Shown one piece after another: positions 36,876 to 45,144 of a stretch of DNA of 64,000 nucleotides. Below the pieces are notes generated by a model that worked only from the letters and a program-made list of their open reading frames with translations, had not been told where the DNA came from and searched no databases. The position numbers and the translations under genes were made by a program. Positions within the stretch are counted from its first letter, which is position 1; every line of letters begins with the position of its first letter. This DNA is from Lyngbya confervoides BDU141951 (lineage in GTDB: Bacteria; Cyanobacteriota; Cyanobacteriia; Thermosynechococcales; Thermosynechococcaceae), in NCBI RefSeq assembly GCF_000817775.3, contig NZ_JTHE03000044.1, positions 207,363-271,362 on the forward strand, in the 5' to 3' direction.

Positions 36876-38172
36876 ACAGACGCCGGGCCGCCCGCGTAAC
36901 GGCTACGTAGTAGAGCTGGTTGCGTTCAGTGACCCGGCGGTTCAGCCGCAGGTTTGGCCAATCAATAAATACATCTTGAAAGGTGGATCCTTGGCTTTTG
37001 TGCACGGTTAGGCAGTAGGAATAGTGTACTTCGTGGAAGCGTTGCTTCAGGCTCCAGAATAAACGCCATTCCCGAGCCGCCGCTAGGTGTTGAAGCTGGG
37101 TTTTCAATCGCGGCGCTTCCGCCTCGTGCAGCACCTGAAGCTGCCGCATCTGGCCTGTTTCGGTTTCCACCTCCAAATGCCAAACTTGCCATTGATCCAC
37201 CTGTCCAGGGGTAATGTCTAGCACCTGGCATTCCTCGGAGGTTTGTAAAATGATGCTCTCATCCTGGAGGCAGGGGGAGTGGGCAATGAGTCGCTCTCCG
37301 ACCACAAACCGCGCCAGGGTCGACCCATAGATGGCCTGACGGATTTGCTGGTTGAGGTTTTGGACACGGTGATTGGTGTAGGCCAGGACTCTAACCTGAT
37401 CTGGGTTTTCGGCATAGGTGGCACTTGTAAAGGCGCGTTGCAAAAGCTGTTCCCAGGTTGCCCGAGGCACCACAAACACCCCTTCGGTGTGGTTGGGGTT
37501 GGACTGGCTGACGGGGGACGGCAGTATCGGCTGGTCCAGCCGTTGGCGCACCGAGTCGGCCAGCAGGCCAATGGCCCCACCGTAGCGGACAACATCGGTC
37601 AGATCGAAGCGAGCATAGATCTGGTCAAAGCAAAGCGATCGCGTTTCGTGAACCGGCGGCAGCTGAGCCGGATCGCCCACAAACAGCAGTTGGGTGGTGC
37701 AGGACAGATCTGAGATGGCCTGCACCAGCAGCAGCCACATTTCCTGGTTGATCATGGAGCATTCATCCACCACCACCAGTCGGTAGTAGTGGATCAAGGC
37801 CTTGCGCTGTGAATCTGCTGTGAAGTTTTGCTGACCGGTGTCCTTATCAATCACCGGACGTAGGCCCAAGAGCCGACAGCAGGTCATACAGTCCACCGCC
37901 AGATCCCAGCGATCGGCCATGGCGGCCAGCACCTTGGTGGCCTTGTTGCTCAGGGCTGTGAAGGCCACCCGACGGCGATCGCCCTGATGGCGCAGTCGAG
38001 TGAGCAAAGCCTGAAGCAGCGTGGTTTTCCCGGTGCCTGCGTACCCGGTCAGTAAAAAGATCCGCTCCTCGCTCTGGACAAAGGCCTCTAGGGCGGCTAA
38101 CCCCGCCTGTTGCTGATCGCTGAGCACAAGGCCCGGAAGAATATCTGCGGATGCAGCCTGGGTGCAGGACAT
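36862..38172 (-). CDS. RecD-like superfamily 1 DNA helicase
   Basis: 436-residue ATP-dependent helicase with Walker A LTGYAGTGKTTLLQALL near residue 40, Walker B VVVDECSMINQEMW, motif III LLFVGDPAQLPPVHE, and the C-terminal UvrD-like lobe with YCLTVHKSQGSTF and YYVAVTRAARRLF. It resembles the single-domain RecD2/Dda-like helicases rather than RecBCD RecD, with no long N-terminal region. The 3' end overlaps trmO. An MgtC/DUF4010 gene lies 36 bp upstream on the same strand. Confidence 0.9.
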   Translation of the reverse strand: MSCTQAASADILPGLVLSDQQQAGLAALEAFVQSEERIFLLTGYAGTGKTTLLQALLTRLRHQGDRRRVAFTALSNKATKVLAAMADRWDLAVDCMTCCRLLGLRPVIDKDTGQQNFTADSQRKALIHYYRLVVVDECSMINQEMWLLLVQAISDLSCTTQLLFVGDPAQLPPVHETRSLCFDQIYARFDLTDVVRYGGAIGLLADSVRQRLDQPILPSPVSQSNPNHTEGVFVVPRATWEQLLQRAFTSATYAENPDQVRVLAYTNHRVQNLNQQIRQAIYGSTLARFVVGERLIAHSPCLQDESIILQTSEECQVLDITPGQVDQWQVWHLEVETETGQMRQLQVLHEAEAPRLKTQLQHLAAAREWRLFWSLKQRFHEVHYSYCLTVHKSQGSTFQDVFIDWPNLRLNRRVTERNQLYYVAVTRAARRLFIPQ

Positions 38173-38208
38173 GGCATGAACCGGTGATTAGCCCCATGAC
38201 AGGGCCGA

Positions 38209-39477
38209 TTATACCCTGCTGAAGCCAAAAACCACGATGGCAGCGATGCCGCTCAGGGTGAGTGAGATGAGGAGGATGGACGCGCACCATCGCGCCAGCC
38301 GCCAGCCGCCAATAAACGTAGCCATCAGGGCCTTAACCACGGTGTTCACCATGGCGGCAATCAAGATTCCCCCTGCTCCCACCTTGAGTGAGAGGCTCCC
38401 CTGGGTTGATTGCGCCAGGGAAAGGCTCACGGCGTCCACATCGGTGATGCCGGAGATGGCCGAGAGCAGATAAATACCGGCTTCGCCAAACCAGTCTTCC
38501 ACCGCCCGCACCAGCAAAAATAAGAGGGCTAGTACGCCTCCAAAAAAGATGGCGGACCCCAGCTCAATGGGATTGCGCAGATCCATGGGGGCTGCTGATT
38601 CCTTGTGCCGGGCGCCGAGGGCAATGAACACCGCCGCCACCAAGGGAACGAGCGCTAAACAGGCCAGGGACGGAACCACCAGGGGCAATAGGGCGGTATT
38701 CACCACGCTCACCTCTAGGAGCACCCGCACTGCCATGATGGCAGCAGCCAGAGAGATGCCAGCCCCCAGCACCGATACGGTACCCTGGCGCTTGCGGGCC
38801 ATGCGCGCAAAGGACAGGGTTACAGCCGTGGAGGAAACCAGCCCTCCGATGGCGCTGGTGGCCAGAAGTCCAACGCGATCGCCAAGGATGCGCATGGCAA
38901 AATAGCCGATGTAGGAAATGCCAGCAATCAGTAAGATCAGATAGCCAATGGTGCGGGGATTGAGGGCCTCCCACGGCCCCATATTCTGATTGGGAAGCAG
39001 GGGAAGGGCCACCGCCGCGATGACCAAAAGCTGCAGCGTCGCAACCCATTCCCGTCGCTCTAGCTTCAGCAGGGAGTGATGGATTTCCTGCTTAAAGCCC
39101 AGCAGCCCGGTGGTCACCACCGCAGAGGCGATGGCTTCGGCAATTAAGCCACTGCCCGCCATGGCGCCCAGACCGCAGGTGAGCAGCAGCGCCAACTCCG
39201 TGGTGATGCCAAACTCTCCCGTTGGCGAAAGCGTTAATCCGTAGGATACAACCACCATTGCAACGACTCCTAGAAAGGTTACGCCGAGAATCCAAGCGCC
39301 TAAACTGCCAGATAAGACTGCGCCGAGGCTCCCGATCACCGCGACAAGGGCAAAGCTCCGGACCCCGGCGACTTGTAAATCTTCTGGTTCGTCTTGATGA
39401 TGCAGTTCCCGCTCCAGGCCGATAATTAACCCGATACACAGTCCCACAGCCAGACGAATCATAATGGCTTGATTCAT
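38209..39477 (-). CDS. MgtC/DUF4010 membrane protein
   Basis: About 422 residues with 10 or more hydrophobic helices. The N-terminal MgtC/SapB part has RLAVGLCIGLIIGLERELHH and the C-terminal DUF4010 part has TSAIGGLVSSTAVTLSFARM and SAISGITDVDAVSLSLAQ. MgtC-family proteins are linked to magnesium adaptation; the function of DUF4010 proteins is not established, and transport is an inference. The start is placed at MNQAIMIRL; an upstream start would overlap the lysR 3' end and add unconserved residues. Confidence 0.85.
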   Translation of the reverse strand: MNQAIMIRLAVGLCIGLIIGLERELHHQDEPEDLQVAGVRSFALVAVIGSLGAVLSGSLGAWILGVTFLGVVAMVVVSYGLTLSPTGEFGITTELALLLTCGLGAMAGSGLIAEAIASAVVTTGLLGFKQEIHHSLLKLERREWVATLQLLVIAAVALPLLPNQNMGPWEALNPRTIGYLILLIAGISYIGYFAMRILGDRVGLLATSAIGGLVSSTAVTLSFARMARKRQGTVSVLGAGISLAAAIMAVRVLLEVSVVNTALLPLVVPSLACLALVPLVAAVFIALGARHKESAAPMDLRNPIELGSAIFFGGVLALLFLLVRAVEDWFGEAGIYLLSAISGITDVDAVSLSLAQSTQGSLSLKVGAGGILIAAMVNTVVKALMATFIGGWRLARWCASILLISLTLSGIAAIVVFGFSRV

Positions 39478-39508
39478 GGCGGTTTTTCCCAAGCTACTGG
39501 CGTTAGCT

Positions 39509-40480
39509 TCATTGTTGCATCTTTCCACAGCGGGGCTGTTGGGGTCTGTCAAAGGGTAGAGTCTGGGATTTTTTTTCCTCAGTGCCTGCCCAGGGTGGGG
39601 TGGTAAACCAGTCCTGGAGAAAGGCGATCAGGCACTGAATTTTGCGCGAAAGCTGACGATTGGGCGGATAGCACAGGGAGGCGGTCAGGGGGGGAGGCCG
39701 ATGGTCTGCCAACAGTTCCACCAGGGCACCGGTGCGGAGGGCATCCCCCAGCAAAAAGGTGGGCAGGAAGGCAATGCCCAATCCTGCCAGCGCAGCCTCT
39801 CGGAGCAGTTCCCCATTGTTGGCTGCATAGCGGCAGGGCACTTTGAGGGCGCTGGGATGGCGATCGCCAAAGGTCCAAAGCTGGGGGGTGGTGAAATGGC
39901 CATAGTGCAGGCCCTGATGCTGACGCAGATCCTGCGGATGGAGGGGAGTGCCCTGGGCTTCCAGATAGTGAGGAGAGGCGCAGAAGATCCGGTGAATGGG
40001 CACCAGCGGCTGGGTCACCAGGGCTGAATCGTGGGGGGGGGACGAAATGCGCAGGGTGAGGTCAAACCCTTCCTCAATGAGATCCACAAAGCGATCGCTC
40101 AGGGTCAGCTCCAAGGTCAGGTTCGGGTACTGTGCCAGAAAGGCCGCAACTGCAGGAGCGAGGTGTAAGGTTCCAAAGGACATGGGCGCATTCAGCCGCA
40201 GTCTGCCCTTCGGTTCGGACTGGACCTGGGCAACGGCGAGATCCGCCGCCTCCACCTCCGCTAGTAGGGCCAGACAGCGTTCATGGTAGGCGCGGCCCAC
40301 ATCGGTGGGGCTAACGCGGCGAGTAGTGCGCTGCAAAAGCTGCACCCCCAACTGGGCCTCAAGCTGCAACACCAGTTTGTTGACCACAGATCGCGACAGC
40401 CCGAGATGGCGTCCTGCCGCAGCAAAGCCTTGATGATTCACAACTTCGGTAAAAACGCGCATGGCTTCTAGTTTGTCCAT
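39509..40480 (-). CDS. LysR-family transcriptional regulator
   Basis: 323 residues. Winged HTH at the N-terminus (MRVFTEVVNHQGFAAAGRHL then LSRSVVNKLVLQLEAQLGVQLLQRT) and a periplasmic-binding-like effector domain. It belongs to the CrgA/AaeR-like group, in which the HTH is followed by TTRRVSPTDVGRAYHER. The start MDKLEAM is chosen because it is the family start. It is divergent from a pirin gene, a common pairing in bacteria where LysR controls pirin. An 11-bp inverted repeat sits in both leaders. It may share a transcript with the MgtC-like gene, 31 bp downstream. Confidence 0.93.
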   Translation of the reverse strand: MDKLEAMRVFTEVVNHQGFAAAGRHLGLSRSVVNKLVLQLEAQLGVQLLQRTTRRVSPTDVGRAYHERCLALLAEVEAADLAVAQVQSEPKGRLRLNAPMSFGTLHLAPAVAAFLAQYPNLTLELTLSDRFVDLIEEGFDLTLRISSPPHDSALVTQPLVPIHRIFCASPHYLEAQGTPLHPQDLRQHQGLHYGHFTTPQLWTFGDRHPSALKVPCRYAANNGELLREAALAGLGIAFLPTFLLGDALRTGALVELLADHRPPPLTASLCYPPNRQLSRKIQCLIAFLQDWFTTPPWAGTEEKKSQTLPFDRPQQPRCGKMQQ

Positions 40481-40489
40481 CTTGCTGCC

Positions 40490-40679
40490 TATGAATTGAC
40501 ATTGAGGGGGCAATTGAGGGGGGTGAGAGGGGGAGAGAGGGGATTCTCCGCGCCGGATCTCAAGGTTGCCCTATCTCTAGGACCCCGCCACCCCCAGCGG
40601 CGCCGAACCAATTAGTTGTTTTACGGCGACAATCTGTATACTTTTTAGCTTATTGTATTTTATGTGAGGTCAATTCATA
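40490..40679. promoter_or_regulatory. Inverted 11-bp element in the lysR and pirin leaders
   Basis: TATGAATTGAC at 40490-40500 and its exact reverse complement GTCAATTCATA at 40669-40679 lie at the two ends of the divergent region. Each lies in the leader of one gene in the same orientation relative to that gene. Candidate operators or shared leader elements for the LysR regulator. Confidence 0.45.
40616..40642 (+). promoter_or_regulatory. Possible sigma70-like promoter for pirin
   Basis: TTGTTT (40616-40621) and TATACT (40637-40642), spacing 15 bp. The -10 is good, the spacing is short. It lies inside the lysR-pirin intergenic region about 110 bp from the pirin start. Confidence 0.35.
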
Positions 40680-40754
40680 ATGAAGTCAAGTTCAACTTCC
40701 TTGAACTCATCGGAACTGACCGGTGCTTTTATTGTGAATCTCAGGAGGCTATCC

Positions 40755-41468
40755 ATGTTTAGGATTCGGCGATCGCAGGATCGGGGAATGACCCATTTCC
40801 ACTGGTTAGAGAGTCACCATACCTTCTCCTTCGGCCACTACTTTGACCCCCAATTCATGGGGTTTGGACCGCTGCGGGTGATTAATGAAGATCGCGTGCT
40901 TCCGGGCGAGGGCTTTGCGACCCACAGTCACCAGAACATGGAAATCATCACCTATGTGCTTTCGGGCCAGTTGGAACATCGAGATAGTCTTGGCAACGGC
41001 TCGGTGATGGTGCCGGGAGAGGTGCAGCGAATGTCGGCGGGGACCGGGATTTCCCACAGTGAATACAATCCTTCCCCAACCGAAGGCGTGCATTTGCTGC
41101 AGATTTGGATCGTGCCCGACCGCCAGGGACTCCCCCCTAGCTATGAACAGCGGCATTTTGATATTCAGCAGCAGCCCGGCACCCTGCATCTGGTGGGATC
41201 TCCGGATGGGCGAGGTGGATCGCTGACCATTCATCAGAATGTCCATCTCTATGCCGGACGCCTGAGGGCCCAGCAGTCAGTGGTGCATCAACCCGCAGGC
41301 GATCGCCAGATCTGGATTCAGGTGACGCAGGGATCGGTGCAAATCCCTGGCGCGCACTTGGAAGCAGGCGATGGGGTGGCCCTCATCCCTACCGAAGCGA
41401 TCACGCTGCAAAGCCAGAGTGACGAGAGTGAAGTGTTGCTGTTTGATCTCGCTGGCAGCGCCGCCTGA
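40755..41468 (+). CDS. Pirin family protein
   Basis: Bicupin protein of the pirin family (about 237 residues). Metal-binding residues are in FATHSHQNMEIITYV (His-x-His-x-Asn-x-Glu) and in MSAGTGISHSEYN. Bacterial pirins can act as quercetin 2,3-dioxygenases, and some as regulators; the role here is unknown. The start MFRIRRSQDRG is preceded by AGGAGG 6 bp upstream, so the frame upstream to 40680 is not coding. The stop codon lies in a 16-bp imperfect tandem repeat. Confidence 0.94.
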   Translation: MFRIRRSQDRGMTHFHWLESHHTFSFGHYFDPQFMGFGPLRVINEDRVLPGEGFATHSHQNMEIITYVLSGQLEHRDSLGNGSVMVPGEVQRMSAGTGISHSEYNPSPTEGVHLLQIWIVPDRQGLPPSYEQRHFDIQQQPGTLHLVGSPDGRGGSLTIHQNVHLYAGRLRAQQSVVHQPAGDRQIWIQVTQGSVQIPGAHLEAGDGVALIPTEAITLQSQSDESEVLLFDLAGSAA

Positions 41469-41497
41469 AGTTGGCTTCGCTTGAAGTTGGCTCCGCC
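41466..41497 (+). repeat. 16-bp imperfect tandem repeat at the pirin stop
   Basis: TGAAGTTGGCTTCGCT (41466-41481) is followed by TGAAGTTGGCTCCGCC (41482-41497), with a partial third start. The pirin stop codon TGA is the first three bases. Confidence 0.6.
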
Positions 41498-41515
41498 TGG
41501 AAGATGCCTGCCGCC

Positions 41516-42061
41516 CTACCCTCTTTCCACCAGGGTTTTCAAGCTGAGCAGTCCAGTTTCATACTGTTGGCCAATCATGGACTTCACCAACAGTCCCAGG
41601 TAGTTGGTGATGGGCTTGAGCGGGGGCGCTGTGCCTCCGCTCACGTCCGTATCCAGGGACCAGATCACCCGCGTGTAACCTCGCTCAGGAATTAAGTCAA
41701 AGCTGGCCTCCGCAAAGCCCTGACCGGCAAATTCCAGATGGGTAGCCATGTGACGAGGAGCCTCAAATTCTGTTACCTCCTGGGATCCGTGGCCCACATT
41801 GGCATTGTCGCTATCCCAGACCATGGTTTGCCCGACTCCTTGTCCCGATAGGGTCATGGCTACCTTAGGATCCATGGTGGCCCAAGGCGACCAGCGTTGC
41901 CAGGCCCGAAAGTCACCGATGTAGGCAAAGACCTCCGCAGGTTGGGCCTCAATCACCATTTGGCGCTCCACATGCACCTGGCCGGGAATCCCAAACCCAA
42001 GGCTATACAGAACGCCCAGGGCGGCCAGCAGCCCCCCCAGGACCTTCAAGAGTTTTTCCAT
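41516..42061 (-). CDS. SRPBCC family protein
   Basis: 181 residues with one N-terminal hydrophobic helix (LLKVLGGLLAALGVLYSLGF) and a START/SRPBCC fold: VIEAQPAEVFAYIGDFRAWQ, WSPWATMDPKV and RVIWSLDTD. This is the polyketide cyclase/dehydrase-type superfamily of hydrophobic ligand-binding proteins. No ligand can be inferred. It converges on the pirin gene; a 470-bp AT-rich region separates it from HU. Confidence 0.9.
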   Translation of the reverse strand: MEKLLKVLGGLLAALGVLYSLGFGIPGQVHVERQMVIEAQPAEVFAYIGDFRAWQRWSPWATMDPKVAMTLSGQGVGQTMVWDSDNANVGHGSQEVTEFEAPRHMATHLEFAGQGFAEASFDLIPERGYTRVIWSLDTDVSGGTAPPLKPITNYLGLLVKSMIGQQYETGLLSLKTLVERG

Positions 42062-42532
42062 GACCGATGCTCCACGTTACAAATTCTTGGGCTTAGAATA
42101 CCGGCGCTGTTTCCCGCGCCTGATGATTTAATCAAAAATTAAGGATGAACTGCCTTGGGACGGCGATGGCGCCACTGCTTCAGCACAACGTTGCAGTTTG
42201 TAAAAAAAAATTTACGCTTCACGATAGAGTCAGGGTTTCAGCCATCGAAAAAGACGAGTATCGCTCAAAAGCCTTATGGTGCAATGCTTTTGTCAACATC
42301 AAAAAAAACAAATGTTTTTGGGAAGGGAAAAAAAAGAGGTGAATTTGAGAAAAATTTCTGAAATCCTCACATAATTATCAGCTTTGTAGATAGCATCTTA
42401 AGCGAATACCCATTAGAATAAACCATTGAAAATTCCTGGTTGCAAGCGTTTCAGCCCGTCAAGCCTATCCTAGGGCGAAATGAATTGTTCCAGGAATTTC
42501 CTGCTCTAACTATTTTAATCCAGGAGAAACCC
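42062..42532. other. AT-rich leader region upstream of HU
   Basis: No supported gene. There are several A-tracts (42200-42350), a TAGAAT -10-like box at 42414-42419 and a short palindrome CAGGAA-T-TTCCTG at 42491-42503. Small open frames here lack ribosome sites and protein-like composition. Confidence 0.5.
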
Positions 42533-42808
42533 ATGAATAAAGGGGAACTAGTCGATAAAATCGCTGAAAAGGCAAACGTGACCAAGAAGCAGGCGGATCA
42601 GGTCCTCACTGCGGCCCTTGACTCCATCGTTGACGCCGTTTCTTCCGGTGAGAAAGTCACCCTCGTCGGGTTTGGTGCCTTTGAACCCCGTGAGCGGAAG
42701 GCGCGGGAAGGTCGCAATCCCAAGACAGGTGACAAGATGCAGATCCCAGCTACCACCGTCCCCGCCTTTTCGGCCGGCAAGCTGTTTAAAGAGAAAGTGG
42801 CCGGTTAG
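42533..42808 (+). CDS. hup: HU-type DNA-binding protein
   Basis: 91-residue histone-like protein that bends and compacts DNA. Diagnostic sequence: NKGELVDKIAEKANVTKKQA, GFGAFEPRERKAREGRNPKTG and TTVPAFSAGKLFKEKV. Start: the ATG is preceded by AGGAGA at a good distance; the frame runs upstream to 42440 but those codons do not match the family. An intrinsic terminator follows 27 bp after the stop. Confidence 0.97.
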   Translation: MNKGELVDKIAEKANVTKKQADQVLTAALDSIVDAVSSGEKVTLVGFGAFEPRERKAREGRNPKTGDKMQIPATTVPAFSAGKLFKEKVAG

Positions 42809-42835
42809 GTCCACTGCTGCAAACCATGGCAGGAT

Positions 42836-42864
42836 GGAGAGGGCCGCCGCCTCTCCTTTTTTTT
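42836..42864 (+). terminator. Intrinsic terminator after HU
   Basis: GGAGAGG (42836-42842) and CCTCTCC (42850-42856) form a perfect 7-bp stem with a GC-rich loop, followed by eight T residues (42857-42864). Confidence 0.9.
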
Positions 42865-42877
42865 CCAGTCCCCTCCG

Positions 42878-42933
42878 TTTGATGAATCCCCTTTTGATGA
42901 ATCCCCTTTTGATGAATCCCTTTGATGAATCAA
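42878..42933 (+). repeat. 15-bp tandem repeat in the cobD leader
   Basis: TTTGATGAATCCCCT is repeated at 42878, 42893 and 42908 (last copy 13 bp), then TTTGATGAATCAA at 42921. Each unit contains TTGATGAAT and so several in-frame-looking ATG codons. The last copy contains the proposed start codon of the downstream gene. Confidence 0.8.
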
Positions 42934-44055
42934 CCTTGCACAATGCAGCGCCCGGCCCACGGAGGGAATCTGGAGTGGGCTGCTGGGGTGGCGCGGTGCC
43001 AGCCCCAGGAGATCCTGGATTTTTCCGCAAGCATCAACCCTCTCGGTCCGCCGGAGTCGGCGATCGCAGCGCTGCAAGCGGCGATTCCTAGCCTGCGTCA
43101 CTACCCGGACCCCAGCTATCGAAGGCTGCGGCAAGCCCTAGCGGATCATCATCAGCTGTCTGCGGAGTGGATTTTGCCAGGCAATGGCGCGGCGGATCTC
43201 CTAACCTGGGCCGGGCGCGATCTGGCCACCCTTGATTGTGTCTACCTGTGCACGCCTGCCTTTGGAGACTATCGGCGTGCCCTTGCGGCCTTTGGATCAC
43301 GGGTACAGCCCTGGCCTCTGGCCTGGAGCCGAAGCGGAGCACTCCAGGGCGAAGCGTTTGCGGTTCCGGTTGCCGCAACAGACCCCATCGAGGCCTGGGT
43401 GCAATCCTGGCCCCCTCAGGCCGGTTGCCTGCTCAATGACCCCCATAATCCTACGGGCCAGCGCCTTGATCCGAGGTTCCTGCAGGCCTGTTTAAATCAC
43501 TTTGAACAGGTGGTGATTGATGAAGCCTTTCTAGATTTCCTGCCCCCGGCGGATCAGCACAGCGCCATTGATCGCATTGTTGATTATCCCAATCTAACGG
43601 TGATCCGATCCCTCACCAAGTTCTACAGTTTGCCGGGACTGAGGCTAGGCTATGCCGTTGCCCATCCGGATCACCTGCGGCGCTGGCAGCAATGGCGCGA
43701 TCCCTGGGCTGTCAATAGTCTGGCGATCTCAGTGGGGGCGGCGGTCATGACCGATGGGGCGTTTCAACAGCGGACCTGGGACTGGCTCCCGCCAGCGCGG
43801 TGGCAGCTATTTCGATCCCTGCAGCAGATTCCTGTCCTCTCTCCAATACCGAGCGTGTCTAATTTTTTGCTCGTTGAATGTCAGGCTTCTGTCTCCCAGC
43901 TCCAGTTTTGGCTGCTGCAAGAGGCGCGAATTCTGGTGCGAGACTGTCTGAGCTTTCCCGAACTGGGGGATGGCTACTTCCGGGTGGCCGTCCTGCAAGC
44001 TGCGCAGCAACAGCAACTCCAAACGGCGCTTTCCGCCCGACTCGGACTACACTAA
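42925..44055 (+). CDS. cobD: CobD-like pyridoxal-phosphate aminotransferase (threonine-phosphate decarboxylase)
   Basis: 376 residues, fold type I PLP enzyme. N-terminal RPAHGGNLEWAAG and DFSASINPLGPP are the signature of the CobD group, which makes (R)-1-amino-2-propanol phosphate for cobalamin. Also seen: LNDPHNPTGQ, DEAFLDFLP and the PLP Lys in SLTKFYSLPGLRLGYA. Histidinol-phosphate aminotransferase is the alternative, but the N-terminal motif favours CobD. Possible starts: ATG 42925 in the last repeat copy or ATG 42943 (MQRPAHGG); no ribosome site decides. No other cobalamin gene is nearby. Confidence 0.88.
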   Translation: MNQPCTMQRPAHGGNLEWAAGVARCQPQEILDFSASINPLGPPESAIAALQAAIPSLRHYPDPSYRRLRQALADHHQLSAEWILPGNGAADLLTWAGRDLATLDCVYLCTPAFGDYRRALAAFGSRVQPWPLAWSRSGALQGEAFAVPVAATDPIEAWVQSWPPQAGCLLNDPHNPTGQRLDPRFLQACLNHFEQVVIDEAFLDFLPPADQHSAIDRIVDYPNLTVIRSLTKFYSLPGLRLGYAVAHPDHLRRWQQWRDPWAVNSLAISVGAAVMTDGAFQQRTWDWLPPARWQLFRSLQQIPVLSPIPSVSNFLLVECQASVSQLQFWLLQEARILVRDCLSFPELGDGYFRVAVLQAAQQQQLQTALSARLGLH

Positions 44056-44096
44056 AAGCGCACCCCATGAAAGCGCAGTGCTATATCCCTGACCCT

Positions 44097-44648
44097 ATGA
44101 GCATAGTTGATGATATGGAACGCTTCCTGGAGGAGCGCCTAGATGAGTTTCTCAAGGATCACCCCTATCTTGAGCTACAGATCTTAGAAGATAAGCTTCG
44201 GGATCAAGAGATGGGGACGCTGCGGCTGATTCAAGATCTTAAGCGTGAGGAAAAGCAGCATCAAGGGGCAATTTTGGCCACAGCTGAGGAGGTGCAGCGC
44301 TGGCATGGACGGGTCAGCAAGGCGAAACAGGCGGGCCGCCAGGATTTGATGCAAGCTGCCCAAGAGCGAGAAGCCGCTCTTTTGCGGCAGGGGAATCAGC
44401 AGTGGGGGCAGATGGAATTAACTCGCCAGCGTCTGCAGCAGACCCAGACCCTATTTCAACAGATTCAGCGTCGTCGGCAAGAGGTGAAGGCTAAGATCCA
44501 GGCCCAGAAGACGACGCCTCAGCCCGAGGGGAGTGCCGGCTGGTATCAACCGCGTCCCACGCCAGGGGCCGATCCCTTAGAAGATCAGTTCAGACAGTGG
44601 GAAATTGAAGCAGACCTTCAGGATTTAAAACGGCGCATGGGCCAATGA
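44097..44648 (+). CDS. TIGR04376 family protein (coiled coil)
   Basis: 183-residue cyanobacterial protein, largely charged coiled coil. The opening RFLEERLDEFLKDHPYLELQ and repeated heptad-like segments QQAEALLRQGNQQWGQ-like regions indicate long helices; the C-terminus WEIEADLQDLKRRMG resembles the family end. Function unknown. Start set at MSIVDDM because homologues start there; the ATG at 44067 is an alternative. It begins 41 bp after cobD on the same strand. Confidence 0.8.
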   Translation: MSIVDDMERFLEERLDEFLKDHPYLELQILEDKLRDQEMGTLRLIQDLKREEKQHQGAILATAEEVQRWHGRVSKAKQAGRQDLMQAAQEREAALLRQGNQQWGQMELTRQRLQQTQTLFQQIQRRRQEVKAKIQAQKTTPQPEGSAGWYQPRPTPGADPLEDQFRQWEIEADLQDLKRRMGQ

Positions 44649-44730
44649 GGGAGGGGCGAATTGGCTGGGCCAATCAGAGACTCACTCAAGACTGACTTTA
44701 TACTGACCTTGTGAAATGTTTTGATCACCC

Positions 44731-45069
44731 ATGGCGAAGAAGAAAAGCAGCCGCGATCGCGTTGTCTACAGCGAGTTTGGCCTGGAGGCCGCCACGGATC
44801 GTCCGTCCCAGCCGGATTTGCCCCCCAATCAGCAAACCTTGAAGATAGAGGCCTCCCGCAAAGGTCGAGGGGGAAAAACCGTGACGGTCATTAGTGGCTT
44901 TCAGCAAGCCGCTGCGGTCACCCAGGCTCTGGCAAAACAGCTCAAGAACCACTGCGGATCAGGGGGCACCGTCAAGGACGGGGGGATTGAAATCCAGGGC
45001 GATCACCGTGCCAAGGTGAAGGCCTTTCTGGATAATCTTGGCTATCGATCTAAGTTTTCTGGGGGCTAG
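44731..45069 (+). CDS. SUI1/YciH-type translation initiation factor
   Basis: 112 residues, the bacterial homologue of eIF1 (SUI1). Lysine- and Gly-rich sequence with SRKGRGGKTVTVISGFQQ and CGSGGTVKDGGIEIQGDHRAKVKAFL matches the SUI1 core. The bacterial role in translation fidelity is only partly known. It starts about 80 bp after the TIGR04376 gene. Confidence 0.93.
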   Translation: MAKKKSSRDRVVYSEFGLEAATDRPSQPDLPPNQQTLKIEASRKGRGGKTVTVISGFQQAAAVTQALAKQLKNHCGSGGTVKDGGIEIQGDHRAKVKAFLDNLGYRSKFSGG

Positions 45070-45144
45070 TCCCTCCCTTGTCTGAAATGAGGATTTCAAG
45101 GGTTGGAAGCGGGCCTAGCCTGTAAGCGAGGATCACAGTTCGGC

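Noticed and set aside
42145..42361. Two overlapping small plus-strand frames in the AT-rich HU leader
   Set aside because: Lys-rich composition comes from A-tracts; no ribosome site, no recognisable motif.
42440..42532. N-terminal extension of HU by 31 codons
   Set aside because: HU starts MNKGELV at 42533 with AGGAGA upstream; the extension does not match the family.
42809..42924. Cobalamin riboswitch before cobD
   Set aside because: The space is filled by the HU terminator and tandem repeats, with no B12-box or long structured leader.
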